A DNA stretch of 64,000 bases. It comes from Ariolimax columbianus (Eukaryota > Mollusca > Gastropoda > Stylommatophora > Arionidae). Position 1 is the first letter of the stretch, and every line of letters begins with the position of its first letter. Under the pieces are notes generated by a model. It saw only the letters and a list, made by a program, of their open reading frames with translations. It searched no databases and had not been told where the DNA came from. The DNA lies in contig JAVGWX010000009.1 of NCBI GenBank assembly GCA_036924085.1, forward strand, positions 60,304,331 through 60,368,330, read 5' to 3'. This document shows, piece by piece, positions 32,750 to 44,205 of this stretch. The position numbers and the translations under genes were made by a program.

Positions 32750-33060
32750 GTCTGGGTACGAAGGCCCACATCTGTGTTAGTTGCCATATACTGGCCAAAC
32801 TACCACCTCACGCTAACACCGTGCACCTGAAAACGGGGGTTGTGTCACAGCAGCCTTTCTAATGTGGTGGGGATCGACTCTGTGATCCCTGGCCAACGCC
32901 TTGCACATGAAAACGGGTTTGTCTCACAGCAGCTTATCTAATGAGGTGAGGATCGACTCTGTGACCCCTGCTGTGGTGAGTCTATTGAGAAGCCTTACAT
33001 TACACTACATCGAGGGGGAAACTGGTCCGTCTTCATCAGTAATCCCCCGGGTAAAAAACG
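32750..33060 (+). mobile_element. S-F body, with internal duplication
   Basis: CATATACTGGCCAAACTACC, CTAATGTGGTGGGGATCGAC and a second copy of the same block (CTAATGAGGTGAGGATCGAC) show that the TGTCACAGCAGCC..GATCCCTG segment is duplicated in tandem. Confidence 0.75.
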
Positions 33061-33640
33061 ATCCGCTGCCAGTGAAAATTTGTCACAAGTTGAAAAGAGA
33101 ACACCAACCAACTACTGCTGTTTTCAAGTCTCCTGTTTCTCCTCTGAAGTTAGTTTGAACATTTTATTCTACTGCCACTGCCAACTTGTCTTTGTGTACC
33201 CTTATTTAGATTCACAAAGATCCATCCGCCTCAATTTTGTGCCCGATAATTGTTGATAGATATAGCCTTGGATATTGGAATTGACAGTGCAGACTTCAAA
33301 ATAGCCTCATTTGTGCCATTATTGAGACGAGGCTGGGCAGGAGAAAGGAAAAACAGGTTGTGCAACAATGATTTGAGTTTGGCCTATTTTAATGCTCATT
33401 TGCTGGAAAATTATCGGTATGAACCTCGGGAGTGGAGAGGCGTGTAGTGCGTTGTTACCATTCCGTGAATGTCCTGTTGTTTTTTAAGTCGGCGGAAAAA
33501 CCAGTGGCTTTAATATGCTTCCCTTATCAGAGATAACCCTTCTGTTAAGTATCTCTTGTGTGTATCCGTTGTGGTACTGAGTGTATGTGTGCGTGCTTCT
33601 ATAATATGGGCGTTATGTGTAGATGGATGGATGAAGGGAT
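33060..33640. other. Unassigned sequence
   Basis: Nothing recognisable was found. Confidence 0.35.
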
Positions 33641-33649
33641 AAATAGAAG

Positions 33650-33828
<179 letters not shown>

Positions 33829-34017
33829 GGTAGGTATTTAGAGTGGGATAAATCGAATGACAGACAGATCGATCGATAAATAAATAGATTGTCGGAGAGA
33901 TAACTCCGGCAGGCAGATAAAAAGATAGATAGGCCGGCATGCATACAAAAATATCGGCCGGTCGATGTACAGAACGATAGACACGCAGAGATACACATAT
34001 ATATATATAACGTGAAA

Positions 34018-34190
34018 GAGTACTTCTTCTTCTGCGTTCGTTCTCAATCTCCCACTACCAAGCCCTGAACAGGGCTTTGCAAGTAGTAGGATGTAGTCCA
34101 GATAACGTAATGCGTTGTGTCGCTAGTTTACAGCTTGACTGTGATATTTGCACCTTTTGGTCCGACACATCCGTCTTCGGCAGCATAAAG
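34018..34190 (-). mobile_element. S-B element, 3' half
   Basis: TTCTTCTTCTGCGTTCGTTC, CTACCAAGCCCTGAACAGGG and CACATCCGTCTTCGGCAGCA. This is one of the best preserved S-B 3' halves. Confidence 0.92.
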
Positions 34191-34209
34191 AGTACTATAT
34201 ATTTAGCTA

Positions 34210-34620
34210 GAGACAAATGAGTTTGCAAACATTACCGTTTGATCTGACACACTGGGGAGAGGAGACTACAGTCTGGTCAGGCGAAACAGACTGATCCGAC
34301 AATGTTAAGTCAGGGACAGGTAAACATACTGACCAAGACCCCACTTCACTTCCATGCAGATCTCCCTGGAAACGGACTGTTTCAGTCAAGCTAACAAGAT
34401 GACGATCGACGTAATGCCCCTAGTAGTTAGCGTCACGCACGTTTATTCAAGCATAGCACAACAGCCTGTCGGACCCCGGTCCACCTTCATCAGCGCTCTT
34501 GGAATGTGAAGAAAGCTGCTGCAAGTTTAACACCCTTTTTTGGTGCAGACAAAAGAGTAAACTAACTCATTGTGTGCATTCAACAACAACAAGAACAACC
34601 TCACACAATGGTGTACAGAA
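34210..34620 (+). mobile_element. S-F composite SINE, near complete
   Basis: The 5' part has two or three VNTR-like units (TCTGGTCAGGCGAAACAGAC, TGTTAAGTCAGGGACAGGTA). Then come CATACTGACCAAGACCCCAC and CCCTGGAAACGGACTGTTTC, the GATCGACGTAATGCCCCTAG body, and the tail CATTCAACAACAACAAGAAC. It shows VNTR, body and tail in one continuous copy. Confidence 0.82.
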
Positions 34621-35155
34621 AATGCTAGACTTAATGAAGAGTGATAAATGTGTAATCGTGAAGATTCATTAGATCCATTCTTTCCATTCTTTCCATTGGT
34701 AACGAAAAAGCTTCCATTTGGTCCCCGATTGTTTATAAGCATTATTAAATATACTATAAATATATATGTGCCCTAATTGAAAGTCTGGAAATAGCATGAA
34801 CTGTGGGTATTAGATAACATAAATCTAGAATACTGATATCTGATAATATCTATGTTAATGTAAATAAATGGCTGCAAAAATTGCGCAGACTCTGAAGATA
34901 AATATATATGTGATGGGTTTCTATTTGTTGTCTGGCTTGATGTGACGGACACATGCCATGTGATATACGGGGTGGCGAATTGTTGAGTTGTCTAGTAAGC
35001 TGCCTATTTTGGTGTAGTAAATGATATCCCGTCAGACGTAATATAAAGACAAACATACTGTATGTTGTTTATTTGTTTAATATGAAGGAAAAGAAATAGA
35101 ATAGTCAAAAATGCAGTTTCACAAATGGGTGCTTGCACAGAATAGAAGAACTGAA
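34620..35155. other. Unassigned sequence
   Basis: AT-rich with a short CATTCTTTCC duplication near 34676. No gene is supported. Confidence 0.35.
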
Positions 35156-35157
35156 AT

Positions 35158-35372
35158 AGTGTTGTTGTTGGTAATTAATGCCCACGACGAGTTTGGTCAC
35201 TCTTTCGCGCATCCGGAAACGGACGTTAAGTGGCGGTTTGCAGTAGCTATCTTCACATCCCGAGCGTGTTGATGAAGATGGAGCAAGGTCTTCCAGATTA
35301 ATGTGACATACTTGGCGTCATCTGCGTGCCACTTACTATTATGGGGATCAAATCGATCCCATCCTGGTTAGT
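35158..35372 (-). mobile_element. S-F body and tail
   Basis: GTTGTTGTTGGTAATTAATG is the antisense tail. ACGTTAAGTGGCGGTTTGCA and CACATCCCGAGCGTGTTGAT are antisense body blocks. Confidence 0.78.
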
Positions 35373-35508
35373 CAGACTGTAATGAAACAGAGCTGACTAA
35401 GACTCTATTCTGCCTCCAATCGGTGGTCCTGGAAACAGGCTGCACTAGTGTATTCTGGTTAAGAGAATATGAATCGCAGTGGGAAGGCAAACCTGGTACC
35501 CAAGAAAG
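35373..35508 (+). mobile_element. S-B element, middle part, abutting minisatellite
   Basis: CTGCCTCCAATCGGTGGTCC, GGCTGCACTAGTGTATTCTG and GGGAAGGCAAACCTGGTACC run into CAAGAAAGCCAGCTTG, where the 44-bp array starts. The S-B 3' half is missing. Confidence 0.85.
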
Positions 35509-36035
35509 CCAGCTTGTATTTATTGAAGGCCAGCCCTCAACAGGGATATGACCTGGCTTGTATTTATTGAAGGCCAGCCCTCAACAGGGATATGACCTGG
35601 CTTGTATTTATTGAAGGCCAGCCCTCAGCAGGGATATGACCTGGCTTGTATTTATTGAAGGCCAGCCCTCAGCAGGGATATGACCTGGCTTGTATTTATT
35701 GAAGGCCAGCCCTCAGCAGGGATATGACCTGGCTTGTATTTATTGAAGGCCAGCCCTCAGCAGGGATATGACCTGGCTTGTATTTATTGAAGGCCAGCCC
35801 TCAGCAGGGATATGACCTGGCTTGTATTTATTGAAGGCCAGCCCTCAGCAGGGATATGACCTGGCTTGTATTTATTGAAGGCCAGCCCTCAGCAGGGATA
35901 TGACCTGGCTTGTATTTATTGAAGGCCAGCCCTCAGCAGGGATATGACCTGGCTTGTATTTATTGAAGGCCAGCCCTCAGCAGGGATATGACCTGGCTTG
36001 AATTTATTAAAGGCCAGCTCTCAGCAGGGATATGA
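35509..36035. repeat. Minisatellite, 44-bp unit, about 12 copies
   Basis: The unit is TGGCTTGTATTTATTGAAGG, CCAGCCCTCAGCAGGGATAT and GACC. Early units carry CAACAGG and later ones CAGCAGG, and the last unit is diverged. The array begins precisely inside an S-B element. Confidence 0.96.
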
Positions 36036-36535
36036 AATGACAAATAACAGTACGACACATTCGCATATGTTTATAAGGACTTGCCTGGCAGCTCTGAGGG
36101 AGTGCAGTTGTCCTCTCTTGAGCCAAGTGTGATGCATTTGTTCTGAAACGCTGTCTTGTATGATTTCTGTTATATCATCTGTTCATCTGCTACATGTTTT
36201 TCCTCTTGCCGTCTAACCATATCAGCTGTTAAAAGCGCACAGAGGTAGCTGATAAAGCTTCATTCCCATTAAATGACCGTACTATTCAATTGTGTTCCTT
36301 ATACCGTTTATACACTATGTGGTGTATTGGGGAATACCATGTGAGGCCCATATTTTGCTTTTACGAACGGTACACTACTGGTGATATTGTCAGCATCACG
36401 TCGCCGGCCTTTTGCCTTCACAGCATTGCTCTGGTACACAATTTGTGAGTCTGGATCAACCCCAGAGACACTTGCTATTGAACAAATATCCCGCATCAAC
36501 TGGGGATGGATTTTAGATTGTTCGGCTGGGCTACC
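36036..36535. other. Unassigned sequence
   Basis: No recognisable feature was found before the (CTT)n tract. Confidence 0.35.
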
Positions 36536-36632
36536 TTTTTCTTCTTTTCTTCTTCTTCTTCTTCTTCTTCTTCTTCTTCTTCTTCTTCTTCTTCTTCTTC
36601 TCCTCTTATGTATTTCTCCTTCTTCTTCTTCA
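36536..36632. repeat. (CTT)n microsatellite, LINE tail
   Basis: About 20 CTT repeats directly follow the 3' end of the - strand LINE fragment to the right, as (GAA)n on its sense strand. Confidence 0.88.
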
Positions 36633-37065
36633 ATCAACTACTGATGCTATGCTTCTATCCCAGTGAGGTTCACGAAGGAGACTGTGCCTCTCAGGTCTTC
36701 GCCGGGCCCCCACAGTTTTTCAAGCATATTTGCTTCACTGGGTCAGACTGCCCATCTTTGGTCTGTATGAGGCAGTCTTGCAGGATATGTTCTGGTGTTT
36801 GCTTGGGTGCTCCACAATCGCATATGGCATAAGATTCACTCTGTGGAGGTGGGCCTTGAGTCTGCAATGTCACGTTGTGATTCTGAAGATCTTTATATTC
36901 TCATCTATGCCACGTTTGTCTATGCTGTCATTTTCTGGCGTGTATTCTTTGTGCTCCATTCCATCCTCATAGGTTGTTTTATGAGTGTCTTTGCTTCTTT
37001 AATATCTATGTGGATGCTGCCAGTCCACTTACCACTGTACTTCCGACGCAGAGTAGCCAACTAAT
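36633..37065 (-). pseudogene. LINE C-terminus (zinc knuckle) with GAA tail
   Basis: The - strand has YAICDCGAPKQTPEHILQDC (C-x-C-x8-H-x4-C), preceded by WTGSIHIDIKEAKTLI and followed by a CGGPAKT / ED-L-R-T-V-F-V end. It is an I/jockey-group LINE related to LINE-A but distinct from it. Confidence 0.78.
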
Positions 37066-37109
37066 ATTTCAATTTATGCTGTGTAAAGAAATGGCAGCAG
37101 TTCCGTAGC

Positions 37110-37325
37110 AGACACTGATGTCGAGGATGAAGTGTTAGAAACATCATTGTCACACACCTTTTAAAAATAAGGCGTAGGAGCAATTTCCATTTCTCGCCAC
37201 CTTTCCTTCCCTAACAGTAAAGCAGGTACTTTACGGCTGAGTCGACTAGAGCGTGTCGATCCCAGTGATCAAAGTCCAGTACCTATGACACGAAAAGCTA
37301 ATGCTCTACCACCGTGGTTTTCAGA
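37110..37325 (-). mobile_element. S-G SINE
   Basis: TCGAGGATGAAGTGTTAGAA and TTTACGGCTGAGTCGACTAG match antisense S-G. TCGATCCCAGTGATC and TAATGCTCTACCACC lie in the tRNA-like head, where GGTAGAGCATTA resembles an A box. Confidence 0.7.
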
Positions 37326-37469
37326 ATCTCCATTTGAGGTAACATTATCATTTACCTGTCACTTGAAGTGACGGAGTCTCGGCCCAACACTGCGTTGGTT
37401 TACTCTAACCAGCTTTTAGGCTATTCTGAATCCATTTGTTTGTAGTGGGGTTTTGTTAGCAATGGGTGT

Positions 37470-37560
37470 TTTGTTTTTAAACATGGTAAGGTTGCCAGCC
37501 CCATGCACAATCTTTTCTAGTCATCTGTCTTGACCTTCATGGAAGGAAATAGTAGGCATA
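37470..37560 (-). repeat. Leader-like dispersed repeat (antisense)
   Basis: ACATGGTAAGGTTGCCAGCC followed by CCATGCACAATC is the antisense of the GGGCTGGCAACCTTACCATG leader-like motif. Confidence 0.45.
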
Positions 37561-37569
37561 CCGTGTGTC

Positions 37570-37800
37570 TGCAACATGTGCGCCCTTCGGTCCAACTTAT
37601 CCAGTTTCACTACAGCATTCGTGTGGCTTATTTTGCCAACCTCTTTGATCTCCAATCTGTCAGCTAGGCTGCATGAATACAGAGTCACTCCAGGGCCGGC
37701 GCTTTTAGGCGGAATAGGATCTTGTTCAGTTCTAATTCGCTGACGCTGATGTAGGCATCCAGCTACGAGCCCTCTAGCTATCGGCTCATTCACTGCGTCG
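37570..37800 (-). mobile_element. S-B element, middle and 5' part
   Basis: TGCGCCCTTCGGTCCAACTT, GCTAGGCTGCATGAATACAG and TAGGCGGAATAGGATCTTGT are antisense S-B blocks. Confidence 0.72.
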
Positions 37801-38009
37801 TGGACTTCTCTATATTTTGTTTAGCCCGGAAACCACTCTTGGTTACGAGGCAAGTCCTCCAGCTGCACCAATGGACAACGTTACATTCGCATGTGCTGTG
37901 CGCACAAATCGAACACATCTCATAGTCCAGAGCGAGTCTAAACAATACACAGTGACCGTTCAATGATGAGGCATTGGCTAGAGCAAAGGATAATTAACAC
38001 ACACACAAC

Positions 38010-38431
38010 GACTATGTTAGTCAGGGGTAGGTGAAACATGCTAACCAGACTATGTTTGTCAGGGTTGGGTGAAATATACTGACCAGACAATGTTTGTCAG
38101 TGTCAGGTGAAACATGCTAACCAGCCTATGTTGTCAGGGTCGGGTGAAACATGCTGACCAGAATATGTTTGTCAGGGTCGGGTGAAATATACTGACCAGA
38201 CTATGCCAGGGTCGGGGGAAACATGCTGACCAGAATATGTTTGTCAGGGTCGGGTGAAATATACTGACCAGACTATGCCAGGGTCGGGGGAAACATGCTG
38301 ACCAGACTATGTCAGGGTAGGCGAAACATTCTCATCAGACTATGTTTTTCAGAGTCAGGTGACACATGCTGATCAGGCTATGTTAGTCAGGGTCAAGTGA
38401 AACATGCTGATCAAATTATATTAGTCAGGGC
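38010..38431 (+). repeat. VNTR of an S-F element, 36-38 bp units
   Basis: Units run from CTATGTTTGTCAGGGTCGGG to TGAAATATACTGACCAGA, and some are shortened to CTATGCCAGGGTCGGGGGAA. About 11 diverged units share the period and core with the 15.4-16.6 kb array in reverse orientation. Confidence 0.88.
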
Positions 38432-38682
38432 GAAGTTCTGTGGCGAAGTGGTCAAGCCGTTTGTCTCGTGTTCAGACGGTCGGAGTTCGATTTCGAGCTG
38501 CGACCGTCGGTCCATGATGTCAATTTTTTTCGGAGATCCCTGGGTTCATCGCTGGAGCTACGGAGTTCGTGCTTTGTGCGATGCTCTCGACAGATGGGGT
38601 ACCCATCTGATGAGAGAGACCTAGCTAAAATGGGGAAAAAACCCGAGGCAATGAAGTCGAGCTCCCGCTTAAAGTTCTTTAA
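38432..38682 (+). mobile_element. S-C tRNA-derived SINE inside the VNTR
   Basis: GTTCTGTGGCGAAGTGGTCA (A-box region) and GGAGTTCGATTTCGAG (B-box region) form the tRNA-like head. The body ends GAAGTCGAGCTCCCGCTTAA, and S-F VNTR units resume on the right (GGTGAAACATACTAATCAGA). Confidence 0.85.
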
Positions 38683-38935
38683 GGTGAAACATACTAATCA
38701 GACTATGTTAGTCGGGTCAAGTGAAACATACTGATCAAGACCCCCAGCTCAATTCACCCTGGAAACCGGCTGTTTCGTGACAGTCTTGTTAATGAGGTGG
38801 GGATCGGCATTGTCATCCCTATAGTGGTGAGCGTGCTGACGAGCCTCGCATTGCATTAAAACCAGGAGGTCCTCAGTGCAACATCTTTAATGCGTCTCGG
38901 GATCTGAGGAGAACCGAACCACTGTAAACCACCAC
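38683..38935 (+). mobile_element. S-F element continuation: VNTR end and body
   Basis: After two more VNTR units, CATACTGATCAAGACCCCCA, CTGGAAACCGGCTGTTTCGT, TTAATGAGGTGGGGATCGGC and ACCAGGAGGTCCTCAGTG follow the S-F order. Confidence 0.8.
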
Positions 38936-39004
38936 CAAAGAAAGTCGTCAGAAGTACCTAACTCAAGTACGAGTCGCAATAGCAACAACATCACGTCAGC
39001 CGAC

Positions 39005-39090
39005 TACGTTTGATGTAAAAGACGACTAAGGAGAGTATTGTGTATGAGACTGGCAACCTCATCATGTAAAATGAATTCCCACAGCACCAA
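39005..39090 (+). repeat. Leader-like dispersed repeat
   Basis: GTAAAAGACGACTAAGGAGA and GAGACTGGCAACCTCATCAT match the leader-like motif. No endonuclease coding sequence follows. Confidence 0.45.
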
Positions 39091-40155
39091 GATAATGCAC
39101 ATGCTTTGTCACATATTCCATGTAAAGCGCCCAGCTTCATACGTGACCCCATGCCCCTATTGATCGTAATATGAAAATGATATATACCATTAAGAAAGCT
39201 TGGTGCATATTGAAAAAGTTGACACGTGCGTTAAGGGCGGTAGCACAATCGGTTTTCTCAAACTTCGACACTTTACAAGAAGGGCTTCTGAGCGCTGCAA
39301 TATATATATATATATATAATAAATGTTGATGGCTCACCATGCTATGATATAATTTAAAAAAAACTGTGGTTTAAAGAAGCCCACCTTCAGCAATAGACAG
39401 AGACAAACCAAAAAACTGCGTTAAGGCAAGCAGTCACGCGCTAAGGATCGTGGCGCAATATACGAGAGGTGTGGCTGGGGACATGTGCACAAGCTAGCTA
39501 GCGAGGGCAGGTAAACGGTAGTCACATTGCAGACACTGTCGCCGGTGGTGACGTATTTTTGACCTAGTTATACCAGGTGTCATTGACTATATTCCTTCCT
39601 CGCAAGCTTGCATGTTTGTTGTTAGTTATGGATGTCTGAGATGAAGTGTTAGAGACAACATTTTGCTGGGCCTCAGCTTTGGTTACCAACGGCAACCAGT
39701 CCACTTCATCACTGGTATTTGTTCCTCAATTCACCCCAAACAAATATCTATTTTTAGCACTTGATTTTGGGTTAGTGACGTCGCAGAATAGTCCACTTTT
39801 TAACTGTGGGGGTGTCAAACATCGCGCATATAACGGGATTGCCAATAAGCATATATTTAATCTTCAAACTGTAAATGACAAGTGCAAAAATGGCACAGGC
39901 ATATGCTTGAATCGTACATGTGCGAGTTCACGTGGTGTCGATGCATCAAAGTAAGTGGTTTGGACATTTTCCTGGCAGTTCTTGCAGACATTATTCTGGC
40001 CTCCTCAATAATTAAAGTTGTAGTATTTGGTCGTCCAATTATTTCAATCTGACTCTCAGAAAATGTTCTTCTGCTCCTTTTTAGGGTTCAACATTCTTCC
40101 AGAACATTGGTCGCAAATCTGAATATAACCATATTTTTTACACACATATCTTTAA
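39090..40155. other. Unassigned, with a short (TA)n
   Basis: A (TA)n run lies at 39300-39319. An open frame at 39646-39954 has no motif that I recognise. A GATGAAGTGTTAGAGACAAC piece near 39638 resembles antisense S-G. Confidence 0.35.
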
Positions 40156-40159
40156 AACC

Positions 40160-40660
40160 CATTGACAATAACAGGGCAGACAGACTAGCAATAGCAGAGA
40201 TCAAGACAAGAACATCTACACACAGCAACAACTTAACAAACAGCCTAACCACTCATAAGAACAGCAAACAAAGGAACTCGGATGAACAGATGGGAAACAC
40301 GGGGAGGGAGGTATATAGACAAATGGCAGTCCTCAAAATGACAGTATAAATCAACTCACAAGGTAGGGTCAGAGTACCTTTTCTGACTGAGAATCCAACA
40401 CAACCCACTTAACAAACACCTGAACAGAATCCAACCACAACATATTTCTGAGTGCCAGCTATGTACACACCCATATGCATCCATTGAACATTATCTCTTT
40501 GAGTGCTCAACACTCAATGATTTTAGGAAAATGCTTTTTCCTCCGAGGCCAGATAAATTGAACACTTTGTATTGCTCTAGATAACAACTGATAAACACGT
40601 GCAGATACCATTACATGGCATTCGGTCGAAGGGCGAGAGCCCATGCTCTGCTGGATCCAT
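40160..40660 (+). pseudogene. LINE RNase H end and C-terminal knuckle
   Basis: DNNRADRLAIAEIKTRT is the RNase H GN..ADRLA end. In another frame ISECQLCTHPYASIEHYLFE plus C shows the C-x2-C-x7-H-x4-C knuckle. It ends in TCGAAGGGCGAGAGCCC, shared with 22160-22570. Confidence 0.78.
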
Positions 40661-40689
40661 AACAACATGGAGTACTCTGAGTGGTGTCC

Positions 40690-41690
40690 TTTTATATAAG
40701 GAGTATTCTGAGTGGTGTGAAGTGAAAAGTGGAGTGCCACAGGGCTCGGTTTTGGGACCAATTGTGTTTTTGATATATATAAACGATTTGGACATTGATA
40801 TGGGATCCATGATTGCAAAATTTGCTGATAACACAAAACTATGCTGCAGTGTCTCATCTAAAGCAGAAGTGGATATATTGAGGTTGGATTTAGATAAAAT
40901 TCAAGATCTGTAAGCTGGCAAATGGATATTATGAAGATAAATGTACTGTTATCTACATGGGTAGATCAAATATGGAACATAATTACAGAGTGGGCGAGAA
41001 TAATATTAGAAAGATAGATAAAGTAAGGTACCTAGGGGTTATAATAGATCATACAGGTAAGGTGAGTGAGCAAGTTCAGGTAGCAGTGAAAAAGGCAAAT
41101 GCAATGTTAGGTATGATAAAAAGAAATATTAAACATAGGAGCAAGGAAGTGATAGTCAAATTGTATATTAAGCATTAGTTAGACCTAGATTGGAGTACCG
41201 TGTACAGATATAGAGGGGATATAAACATGCTGGAAAGAATACAAAAAAGAAGGACAAAAGCTGATAGTGGGATTCAAGAATTACAGTTATAAGGAAAGAC
41301 TCAGAAACACTGGCCTACAGTGGCTAGAAAAGAGAAGAATTCGAGGTGACTTAATACAGGTTTATAAGATGATCAGAGGAATAGATAAATTAGACTATAA
41401 CAAGTTTTTCAAAATACAACCACCCACAAGAACAAGACGGCATAGCTACAAATTAACTAAAGAGATGTCCAGATTAGATATTAGGAAATATTTTTTAGTC
41501 AGAGAGTGGTGAATGCTTGGAATGCATTGCCACAGGAGGTAGTGGAGGCAGGGACAATTAATGCATTTAAGAATAAATTGAATGCATATAGCTTTTAGAG
41601 CAAGGTAATGTAAATGAAACTGGTTGTATACAGACTCTGCAGAGTCTTCTGAACCAGTATAAAGATGTTAAGTTAACATAACAACAACAT
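40690..41690 (+). pseudogene. CR1-like LINE, 3' coding region and 3' UTR
   Basis: EWCEVKSGVPQGSVLGPIVF, LIYINDLDIDMGSMIAKFAD and then N-T-K are reverse transcriptase blocks. The catalytic FADD is altered to FADN. Later VRYLGVIIDHTGKVSEQV, LQWLEKRRIRGDLIQVYKMI and FRVVNAWN-like residues with LPQEVVEAGTINAFKNKL complete the CR1-type C-terminus. Several stops break the frame. The 3' end carries ACTGGTTGTATACAGACTCT and an ACAACAACA tail. Confidence 0.85.
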
Positions 41691-41894
41691 CTAAGTTTTT
41701 ACTTATTTAAAAAAAAATAAACTTATATCGGCCTGTCCTCCCATAACCTGAAATGGAATGTCTTGCTACAGTCATCAGCTGTCAAATACGTATGGTGGGA
41801 ACCCATGGAACTCTGTTTGGGGTGAATTAAAGGACAAGTACCTATCACTGCCATATCATCCTTAACTATAAGTCATGATGGCATGTGCAGCTGG

Positions 41895-42310
41895 GTAGAT
41901 GGGGACATATAGATTACCGGACTTTATCAAGAAATTCATGAGAAAAATTATGGACCTGCAGTGGTTTGACTATGTTACAAATGAAAGCTTATGGGACAGA
42001 ACAGGACAAAGGAAGATGGAGCAGGAGATCTTGGGAAGGAGGTGGCACTGGATAGACCACACACTGCAAACACCCAAAACCAGTATCACCAGGTAGTCCC
42101 TGTCATGGAACACACAAGGAAAAGGAGGCAAAGGAAGGTCAAAGAACACACAGAGAAGAAACATTGAGACATATACAAGAAATACAGGACAGAATTATAG
42201 AAAATAGCCGTCTGTTTTGGGAGGGTTAGTTGATGTCCTCTGCACCCCAAGATGATAACAGCAAAGAGGAAGTCTGGAATGTGACACAACCGTGGTACGA
42301 ACCGAAAACC
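41895..42310 (+). pseudogene. RTE-like LINE 3' end
   Basis: KIMDLQWFDYVTNESLWDRT then RRWHWIDHTLQTPKTSITR leads, after a stop, into SLSWNTQGKGGK and GLVDVLCTPR. This is the standard C-terminal block. Confidence 0.82.
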
Positions 42311-42499
42311 TACATCGGGAGAGACAAAATTAAAGACAAAAGAAGATGGTCATAGAGCAGAACGTCGAAATATTGTGCTGGACGGGATAGTTTTAGACTG
42401 AGCTTCTTCATTGGTACTAAGTCGCCTATTCTATATTTCTTTTTCCATTGTGCCATGCCGACTGGCGTATGCTTTCATGTATCTGTATAACTTATGTAC

Positions 42500-42625
42500 A
42501 TAGATGTTGTCGTTTTTAACGCCTACAATGAGTATGTTTACCCTTTTGTGCGCCCTAAAAAGGAAGTTGAGTAGCGGGTTGTAGTAGCTTTTCTCACATT
42601 TCGAGCGTGCTGAGGAAGTTAACCA
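42500..42625 (-). mobile_element. S-F body fragment
   Basis: GTTGTCGTTTTTAACGCCTA, TTTTGTGCGCCCTAAAAAGG and CTCACATTTCGAGCGTGCTG are antisense S-F 3' body blocks. Confidence 0.7.
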
Positions 42626-42639
42626 GTCTCCTCCCTCCA

Positions 42640-42995
42640 TATACTTAGTTAAATTATTTATCATAATTGTTGTGGACTCAGTTAATGTCATGATGTCCAA
42701 CATAGTCTCCCCTTTGTCGTACTTTGTTCCACCTTGCTAATGTGTGTATTATCACAGTTTGGCCTAACTTCACAACACACCCACAGAGAACCCCAGACAC
42801 AAAAAACAATACTGTTATTTATATTGAGTTTGTAATAATATTCATTAATGCTTCTTCTTCAAGAACATTCTCTTTGGTCATTTTTTAATGTGGCCTTGCG
42901 ATTTTTTACATTCTTCTGAAATAACCATATCTGTATGACCCACATCGATCTTTATTTGTTGTTGTTGACTGCAGGCTTTGCTTCTGTATGCAGCT
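42640..42995. other. Unassigned sequence
   Basis: No recognisable feature was found. Confidence 0.3.
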
Positions 42996-42999
42996 ATTT

Positions 43000-43220
43000 C
43001 TGTTTCAAGTCAGGTTCATTTGCAACATACTGACCAAGACACCACCTCGTGTCCCCCTTTTGCACCTATAAACTTGCTATTTTACATCAGCCTGGCCAGC
43101 AAGGTGGGCATCAACTCTGCAATCCCCTGTAGTGATGAACCTGCTAAAGAGCATTGCATTTCACAGGAGGACCCAGCCTCACATTTTGTACGCTCTGAGA
43201 TGTAAGAAGATGCCACTCAA
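43000..43220 (+). mobile_element. S-F body fragment
   Basis: GTCAGGTTCATTTGCAACAT, ACTGACCAAGACACCACCTC and AACTCTGCAATCCCCTGTAG, then TGCTAAAGAGCATTGCATTT, follow S-F from one VNTR unit into the body. Confidence 0.7.
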
Positions 43221-43221
43221 G

Positions 43222-44205
43222 CACACTCAGGTCAGGTCAGGTCAGGTCATTCCGTAACCGGTGAGGTCGTTGGAGCACACATGAAGACATCCTCACAACT
43301 CCACGCCATCCCTCTCTGTCAGATGCCGCTGCCTGTGACTCTTCTTGGCGGAGACTGGTCCATTATTTTATGTTGTCCTCCCATCTCTTTTTGGGCCGGC
43401 CTCTTCGTCGTCTGCCATGCACCTTCCCGTGGAGGATTGTGTTTGCAAGACCATTTGATCTCGATATGTGACCGTACGAAGTGAGTTTCCTTCTTTTGAC
43501 AGTTGCCAAGAGATCTTCGAAAGATCCTATTGCCGTTGTAATTCAATTTAGGATTTCCTCGTTTGTAACTCGATCTTTGTACGTGACGTTTAAAAGTTTT
43601 CGGAAACATCTCATCTCCAAGGCCTGTATCCTGCGTTGAAGGTCAGCTGTAACTGTCCATGTCTCACCACGCATAGAGAAATATTGACAGGACCAGTGTA
43701 CGCATTAATCTGATTTTCGTGCGTAGTGCTAACCGTTTATCTTGCCAGATTTTGTTAAGCCGTGCAAGCGCCGCTATTGTCTGTGCTATTCTGGCCAACA
43801 CTTCACATTTTGATCCTTCATCACTGACAATCGACCCAAGATATTTAAAACGGTCAACTACTTCGAGTTCTTGACCGTTAGCTTTTATCTTGCTGTTGAA
43901 GCCCGAAGCGTTGTTTGTCATTAGATTTGTCATTCCAGCGTTTATCTCCATACCATAGTCAAGAGCTGTTTCATCGAGCCTTCTGACCTATTCCTGGAGT
44001 TCTGCTTCTGAACCCGCCAACCCGTCAATATCATCTGCAAAACGAAGGTTGGTAATCGTTCGGCCCCCTATCTTGACAGTACCAACGTGACCTCCAAGTG
44101 CCTCACTCATAATTCCTTCCAGGAATATATTGAAAAGAGTTGGAGAGAGTGTACACCCCTGTCTCACACCAACTGATGTGCGAAACCAGTCTCCTCCAAG
44201 CACAC
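43222..44205 (-). pseudogene. RTE-like LINE, palm to 3' tail
   Basis: On the - strand SVGVRQGCTLSPTLFNIFLE, TNLRFADDIDGLAGSEAELQ, RFKYLGSIVSDEGSKCEVLA and LMRTLVLSIFLYAW appear in order, interrupted by stops. RCFRKLL-like and KRRWEDNIMDQSPP-like residues follow. The catalytic FADD is intact. The 3' end is a pentanucleotide tail (GTCAG repeated) at 43228-43250. The N-terminal half is missing. Confidence 0.87.

Noticed and set aside
40599..40913. Open frame considered as an intact reverse transcriptase
   Set aside because: The catalytic motif reads FADN, the frame breaks shortly after, and the upstream part comes from a different LINE.
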